A stretch of 64,000 nt of DNA, taken from NCBI RefSeq assembly GCF_036898095.1, contig NC_090744.1, positions 14,932,655 through 14,996,654 on the forward strand, in the 5' to 3' direction. The position numbers were made by a program, and so were the translations under genes. Positions within the stretch are counted from its first letter, which is position 1, and each line of letters opens with the position of its first letter. This stretch comes from Palaemon carinicauda. Its lineage: Eukaryota > Arthropoda > Malacostraca > Decapoda > Palaemonidae. This document shows, in pieces, positions 57,317 through 64,000 of the stretch. A model generated the notes under the pieces. It had not been told where the DNA came from. It did no database searches and saw only the letters and a program-made list of their open reading frames with translations.

Positions 57317-58985
57317 CTAGATAGCTAATAATAATAACCACAAGAAGTCTAAAATTTCCCCTGTGTTTTAGGTTTACTAAGTAGCTATGTAGTCAATCAT
57401 AATAACTAAAGGAATCCACGTTTTTCTCTGTGCTCTGAGAATGCTAAGTAGCTAGATAAATAATCATTAAAACCACTGAAGTCTATTATATCCCTTTTTT
57501 TCTGGGTTTACTAAGTAGCTAAGTAGTCAATTGTAATAATCATAGGAATCTGGTGTTACCCCTCTGCTCAGATTATGCTAAGTATCTAGACAGCTGATCA
57601 TAATAACCCCTAAAGTCTGCTATTTTCAAAGTCATCTGTGTTTGATAAGTACCCAAGTAGCCAATCCTAATAATCAACGGAATCAACTATTTCTCCTGTC
57701 TCCGAGTATGGTGTGTACCTAGACGGTAATCATAATAACCACGGCAATCTACTATTACCCCAGTGTTTCCGGTTTACTAAATACGTAAGTAGCCAATCAT
57801 AATAACAAACAGAATCAATTGTTTCAACTCTGCTCAACTTGGGTCTATAAATCCCTTGTGCTCTGGGTTTACTAAGTAGCTGTGTAGCCATTCGTAATCA
57901 CCACTGGAGTCAACATTTTCTCCTGTATTTTGGGGTTTAATTAGCCGATCAAATAACCACTTGAGTGTACTATTCCCCATGTGTTTTGGTTTACTAATTA
58001 GCAAAGTAACTAATTGGGATAACCAACGGAATTCACTGTTTCCCTTGTTCTCCTTGTTTGCTGAGTAACTAGATTGCTCATCATAATAACCGCAGGCATC
58101 TACTATATCCCTTGTGTTTTGGGTATGCTAAGTAGCTAAGTAGCCAATTGCAATAACCACTGGAGTGAATTATTTCCTCTTTTTTTGGTTTACCAAGTAG
58201 CCAATCTTCTTAACTACTGGAGTGCAAAATTTTCGCCTTGTTTTGGGCTTATTAAGTAGCTAAGTAGCCTATCTTAATAACCAACAGAATGAACTGTTCC
58301 CCCTGTGCTCCTTGTACGGTGATTAGCCAGGGAGCTAATCATTATGACGTCCGAAGTCAATTATTTGCACTTTGTTTTTTGTTTACTAGATAGGTAAGAA
58401 GTCAATCAAAATAATAAAAGGAATCAACAGTTTCCTCTCGGCTCCGATTGTGCTGAGTAGCTAGATAAGAAAGTCAGTCGTAATAAACACTGGAGTAAAG
58501 TGTTTCCCTTGTGCTCCGTATTTGCTGAGTAGCTAAACAGCCAATCATATAACCACTGTGGTCAACTATTTCTCCAGTTTTGGGTTTACCAAGTAGCTAA
58601 TTGTAATAAGCACTAGAGTCTACTATCTTCCTCGTGTTCTAGGTTTACTAAGGAGCTAATTGTCAATCATAATAACCAAAGGAATAACCTGTTTCCCCTG
58701 TGCTCAAATTAGTCTGAGTAGGTAGATCGCTAATTATTATAACCTCTAAAGTGTACTATTTCCTGTGTGTTCTGGGTTTACTAAGTAGCTAAGTAGTCGA
58801 TCATAATAAATACAGGAGTCAACTATTTAGCCTGTGCTTTGATTATACTGTGCAGCTAGATAACTAATCCTTATTACCACTGAAGTCTACTGTTTCACCT
58901 GTCTTCAGAGTTTACTGGGTAGCTAAGTATTCAATCGCAATAACCACAGGAATTATCAGTTTTCCCTGTGCTCTGATTATGGTGA
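57317..58985 (-). repeat. 134-bp dimeric satellite, block 8 (reverse)
   Basis: About 12 reverse-orientation units starting GCTAGATAGCTAATAATAATAACC. It ends near GATTATGGTGAATGTGC, where a truncated LTR element begins. Confidence 0.9.
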
Positions 58986-60098
58986 ATGTGCTAGGATTTG
59001 AATTATCCTTTGCCTGTGTCTGAAGGGTATTCTGAGGAGTACTTTCTGAGGGCTTACTATCTTTCTTGCCTTGGTACCAGCATTCTTGGTCTATGTGACC
59101 TCCCCTTTGAAAATACTTGCAGTACCTATTCTTTGGTCCAGTTCCTTTATGATGATAATTTCCCCTAGATTTATTTGTGTCATTATAATTTCCCTTGTTT
59201 TGTTCATTTTCTCTATTTGTCTTAGAGAGGGGCTTGTTATTCTGATAGTATCTATTGTAATTCTTATTCTTGCTAAACTCTTTATTTTTATCTTCCATGT
59301 AATTACTATACTTCATCTGTTTTGTAATCGCCGAAAAGGTTACCTCTTCAATTTAGGTCTCCTTTTTCTGTATTTCCTCCTGAATTTTACACAAAGTTCT
59401 TGTGATTTTCTGTGTAGGATATAACTCTATTTCTTTATAGGCCATCCTTTCTATTTCACCAAAGGCTGCATACAAAGTTCCATAGGCTATATAAGTCCAA
59501 ATCTCATCTAAATTGACCAGTTTGTTGTTATGCTCATCAAATTGAGTTGTTTCCCACACTAATTGTGAATAATGACACGATATCTTCCCTAACTACTCAT
59601 AAAGGATTTTGAACCAGTGTATACAAACTGGGCATGGAGTCACCTTCAAATTTAGCTGACATAGATCTATATAAGCTCAACAATAGATTGGTCTCTTGGC
59701 TGATCGCCAAAATAATCTTAATTATTCCTCAAATTCATTGAAAGTTGTCATGTTTTCCAGTGCCTTACCATTTAATGTAGTGTGAGCATCACGAACGTCT
59801 ACATTCATCAACATCATTGCCTGCTTAATTTTTGCTACTTCATCAGTTATTTTAAAACTAGCGATCTTACTCTTTGTATCGGCTAACCACTTATCTTCAT
59901 TATATTCCTCTAACCTTTGTTTTTCTGGGTTGTCCTTACAGGACTCGAATTTGTGTTACTCAAACTGAAATTTCCAGGGAAAGTCGGATGTCGTCCTATA
60001 CCAGCACTTCTGGACCTAATTCGTGATCGTCTGTCTGCGGTTAATCTCAAGCCATAATGATACTGGGTTAGCATATCAAATATACTATCAAGACTCAT
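58986..60098 (-). pseudogene. gag: Gag of the truncated LTR element
   Basis: It starts at Met 60098 (MSLDSIFDMLTQYHYGL) or a little upstream. The frame shifts after about 60 residues and continues in another frame with KITDEVAKIKQAMMLMNV and LENMTTFNEFEE. After several stops there is ITRTLCKIQEEIQKKE (59353-59559), then an Asn/Lys-rich stretch with one zinc knuckle, YCKYFQRGGHIDQECW, in which the second Cys of CCHC is Phe. The last ~25 residues of the open frame (58912-58985) are encoded by satellite and do not belong to it. Confidence 0.78.
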
Positions 60099-60372
60099 AG
60101 CACAATTAGGAAGAAAAAAAACTCATCACAATTCTTAATCTTATGGGAGACAAATGCCCTAACTCTTTACTCTATTGGGAGACGTAATTAATTACAAAAC
60201 GAAAAACAAGTGAGCGAACGAAACACATAGGCTAATCACGCACTCCTTGAGTCTTATTTCCTTTCGCTAATCCCAAAATTTTCTTGAGATTTTTATTTTA
60301 TTATTTCTTCAACTATATCTGAAATAAGACCAATATTAGTTTAAGCACTGTTATTATAATATAGCAAGGTAT

Positions 60373-60390
60373 CCCTTACTGATGCCACCA
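60373..60390 (-). promoter_or_regulatory. Primer-binding site of the truncated LTR element
   Basis: On the minus strand TGGTGGCATCAGTAAGGG begins 5 bases after the LTR end (CATCACA). It starts with TGG as required for pairing with a tRNA CCA end. Confidence 0.65.
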
Positions 60391-60395
60391 ATCTA

Positions 60396-61397
60396 TGTGA
60401 TGGCTCCAAAAATGTTTAATGAAATGAAGCTTCACATTTTATCTTTCTATATGATCATCTCTTAGTACTTGAAACCATTAAATAAAAAATTTTCAAAGTT
60501 AATTATAAGTCCTCTTACTTTATCTTTTATAGTCTCTCAGGAGAATAACATTAAAATGGGTGAGGGATACAATAAACCATTTTCATTACTCTACTTGTAC
60601 TTAATAGAAATTTGGTTTAACACACAATGAAAATCACACTCAAAACGTAGAAATATGATTGGATGTCTTGAATCAGGCCGACGAACTTGTGCTTCTTCAC
60701 GAAGAATAGGCCTATTCCAACAATCTTAAGCTGTCTGCTGAGAGTAAAGTCAGTCCAGGTGTGTTGAGGGCCTTCGCGATGTTCTATAACACCGCGGGAC
60801 AACTCGGTCCTTGTAAACTGATATTACCTTCCTGAGTGCGCGAGTGAGAGAAAAACTTGACGTCCTTCGTTGTATTACAGGAGAAGTGTTTCCCTCTAAT
60901 CGGCTGCTAATTGGTAGTGATGTATTTCATTCCGTCGAGAATGTCGTCTGCAGCAAACGGACCTTGGAACAGATTCTGTATTCTACCTCATCAGAGGAAA
61001 GTTAAATGTAGGTCATTAGAGGCCTTTTTAAACTCGCAGTTAGCACTAGAAGAGGGCGCCTACCTGTGAGCATTTGGTTTATATACAATAGTCCGGGCGT
61101 GTCATGCTGCCCTCAATCACATGAAAGTTCGTTTGTTTCCTGACCTCCTGCTTGGCATCCATCTGTGTCACTTATGAACAATACGAATGTACTAAAATAG
61201 CAAACAGGATGCTGATGCTTTCAATTCATGACACTCAATGCATTTCTTAAAATACCTGCCTACTGTTCACAATTACATCTAAAACCTTTTGTCTCTCTAT
61301 TTCCTATTCATTGATAAAACTCATGAATAAATGCATTAAAAACATGAATAAATCATGTATATATGAAATCCACTCAAAAACATTTATTCTTCTGACA
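60396..61397 (-). repeat. ~1-kb LTR
   Basis: In element sense it runs TGTCAGAAGAATAAATG... to ...AGCCATCACA, i.e. TG to CA, with satellite outside and the primer site inside. At about 1002 bp it is twice as long as the Gypsy A LTR. No partner LTR lies in the window, so boundaries rest on the TG/CA ends and the satellite junction. Confidence 0.75.
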
Positions 61398-64000
61398 CCA
61401 CTGGAGTCTAATATTTTCCCTGTGGTTTGAGTTTACTGAGTAGTTAACTAGTCAATCGTAATAACCACAAAAATCAACTGTTTCTCCTGTCATCCGATAA
61501 TGCCGAGTAGCTAGATAAGTAATCATAATAACCACTTAAACTTTCTATTTCCCCTTTGTTCTGGATTTATTGAGCAACTAAGTAGGCAATCGTAATAACC
61601 AAATGAATCAACTGTTCCTCATGTGCTCCGAGTATGTTGAGTAGTTAGATAGCTAATCATTATAACCATTGCAGTCTAATATTTCCCCTGTGTTCTGGGT
61701 TTGATATGTAGCTAAGTAGTCAGTGTAACAACCAAAGGAATCAACTGTTTCTACTATGCTCGAATTCGCTTTGTAGCTACAGCGCTAATCATTATAACCA
61801 CTGGAGTCTTCTATTTACCCTGTGTTCTGGGTCTGTTACAAAGCTTAGTAGTCATTTGTAATAACCACATGAATCAACTATTTCCCCTGAGCTCGTGTTA
61901 TTCTGAGAAGCTAGATTGCTAATCATAATAACCACTGAAACATGCTATTTCCCATTTGTTCTGAGTTCACTAAGTAACTAAATAGGTCATAAAATAACCA
62001 TAGGAATCAACTGTTTCCCCTGTTCTCTGAGTATATCAGTAGCTAAATAGCTAATCATTATAACTACTTTTGTCTGCTATTTCATGTGTGTCTTGGGTTT
62101 ACTGAGTGGCTAAGTAGTCAATTATAATAACCAAAGAAATCAAATGTTTTTCCTATGCTCAAAGGATGCTGACTGGCTAGATCATTATAACCACTGGAGT
62201 CTTCTATTTCCTCTGTGTTTTTGGTTTCCTAGGTAGCTAAGTAGTAAATCATATCAATCAAAGGAAACAACTGTTTCTCCTTTTTTCCCAGTATGCTGAA
62301 TAGCTAGATAGCGAATCATAATAACAACTAAAGTCTGGTATTTCCCCTGTGTTTTGAATTTACTAAATAGCTATGTAGTAAATCGTAATAACCAAAGGAA
62401 TCATATGTTTTTCATTGTGCCCTGAGTTTGGTGAGTAGCTGTATAGCTAATCATTTGAACCACTGGAGTCTACTATTTCCCCGCAGTTCTGGGTTCACTA
62501 GGTACCTAAGTAGTCATTTGTAAAAAACCGCAGGATGCAACTGTTTTCCCTGTACTCCTGTAATAGTGAGTAGCTAGATAGCTAGTAATAACCAATAAAG
62601 TCTGCTATTTCACCTGGTTTTGGGGTTTACTAAGTAACAAAAATATCCGATTGTAATAACCAACACAACAAATTCAACTATTTCTACTGTGCTCCGAGTT
62701 TACTGAGAAGTTCAATAGCTATACATAATATTTACAGGCGTTCTACTATTACATGTTGTGTTCAAGGATTAATAAATAGCTAAGTAGCCATTCGTAATTA
62801 CCACTCGAGTCAACTATTTCTCCTGTATCCAAGGTTTACTAAGTAGCTAATCGTAATAGATACTGTAGTCTAATATTTCTCCCGTGTTCATGTTTACGAA
62901 GTAGCTCAGTAGCCAATCGTAATAACCAACGGAATAACCTGTTTCCCCTATGCTCTGGATTTGCTAGATAGCTAGATAACTAACCCTAATAACCAATAAA
63001 GTATATCATTTCCCTTGTGCTCTCGATTTAATAAGTAGCTAATTAACGAATTGTAGTGACCACTGGAGTCAACTATTTTACTTGTGCATTAGGTTTACCA
63101 AGTAGCCAATCGTAATAACCCCTGGAGTGTACTATTTCCCCCTTGGTCTTGGTTCACCAAGTAGCTAAGTAGCTAATCATAATAACCAAAGGAATCAACT
63201 GTTCCCCTATGGTCCAAATATGCTGAGTAGCTAGACAGCAAATCCTTTCAACCACTGAAGTCTTCTAATTCCCTTGTGTTTTTGGTTTATTAAGTAGATA
63301 AGTAGTCGAGAGTAATAACCAAAGGAATCAACTGTTTCCCCTGTGCTTGGAGTATGATGGATAACAAGATAGCTAGTCATAATAGCCCCTGAAGTCTGCT
63401 ATTTCCCTTTATTCTGAGTTTATTAAGTAGCTAAGTAGTCGATTATAATAACCAAAGGAATCAACTACTTCTGCTGTGCTCCAATTATGCTGAGTAGCCA
63501 GATAGGTAATCATTATAATGTCTATAGTCTACTATTTCCCCTGTGTTCCAAGTTTATTGAGTACCTAAAAAGTCAGTCATAATAAACACTGGAGTAAACT
63601 ATTTCCCCTGTGTTTTGGGTTTACTAAGTCGTTAAGTATTTAATCATAATAAACAAAGGAATTAACTGTTTCTTCTATGCTTCAAATAGGCTGAGTAGCT
63701 AGATGGCTTATTATTCTAACGTCTGGAGTCTACTATTCCCCTTTGTTCTCTGTTTACAAAATGGATAAGTAGTCCATCGGAATAATCAAATGAATTATTA
63801 TTTTTTTCCTGTTCTCCGATTATGCTGAGTAGCTAGATAGCTAACCATTAAAACCACTAAAGTGTACTATTTCTTATTTGTTATGAATTTACCAGATAGC
63901 TAAGTAATTAATCATAATAACCAAAGTAATCAACTGTTTCCCCTGTGTTCTGATTATGCTGAGTAGCTAGATAGTCAATCATTAGAGCCACCGATGTCTC
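61398..64000 (-). repeat. 134-bp dimeric satellite, block 9 (reverse)
   Basis: About 19 reverse-orientation units, starting CCACTGGAGTCTAATATTTTCCC and continuing past the window end. No gene is seen. Confidence 0.92.

Larger units (their letters stand above)
58986..61397 (-). mobile_element. Truncated LTR retrotransposon: 5' LTR plus partial gag
   Basis: On the minus strand: an LTR of about 1 kb, a primer-binding site, a leader and a decayed gag that stops inside its C-terminal part at the satellite. Pol and the 3' LTR are missing. It is unrelated in sequence to Gypsy A or B. The TGGTGGCATCAG-type primer site is of a kind seen in several Gypsy lineages, so I assign it to LTR elements but not to a specific clade. 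Confidence 0.75.

Noticed and set aside
1..64000. Integrated large DNA virus or other host-independent system
   Set aside because: No capsid, DNA polymerase or virus-type gene clusters are visible; all recognisable proteins belong to transposons, apart from the one retrocopy.

Overview
The window reads as heterochromatin-like DNA from an animal, most probably a decapod crustacean. I see no bacterial gene organisation, no RNA gene and no intact host gene. The decapod suggestion rests on the mix of elements: a DIRS1-type tyrosine-recombinase retrotransposon, a ZBED5-like hAT element, a piggyBac element, crustacean-looking Gypsy families, and an APE-type LINE with a (TAA)n tail. I recall that LINE 3' end from decapod sequences, but no search was done.

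The matrix is a diverged tandem satellite of about 134 bp. Each unit is a dimer of two related halves of about 67 bp. It fills about 25-26 kb in nine blocks. It runs in one orientation from 2484 to about 50705, flips within about 16 bp, and runs in the opposite orientation from about 50722 to the end. Nearly everything else is a transposon inserted in it.

Region by region: 1-92 is a TA/TG microsatellite and 93-925 is unassigned. A broken Gypsy family A integrase with its LTR covers 926-2483, and a minus-strand solo LTR of that family covers 3976-4717. A decayed hAT element (ZBED5-like) lies at 5845-8230. From 9195 to 18106 there is a minus-strand Gypsy family B element without gag; its left LTR is split by a near-complete family A element (9265-14684, TSD AGAAC). 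From 21446 to 37352 there is another family A copy, cut in its protease by a DIRS1-like element (23411-35982), which itself carries a piggyBac element (29495-33655). A processed retrocopy with a poly(A) tract lies at 37734-38498. Two LINE copies lie at 41984-43284 and 54395-57316. A truncated LTR element (gag plus a 1-kb LTR) lies at 58986-61397.

The elements form a dated stack: satellite, then Gypsy, then DIRS, then piggyBac on one branch; satellite, then Gypsy B, then Gypsy A on the other. LTR divergence counted by eye (about 4% for B, about 2% for the A copy inside it) agrees with the nesting order. All transposon genes carry stops, frameshifts, deletions or catalytic substitutions, so I find no element that is clearly autonomous. 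The most interesting structural features are the satellite inversion, the complete DIRS end/ICR topology, the recurrent tandem duplications at the 3' end of family A LTRs, and the retrocopy of an uncharacterised protein.
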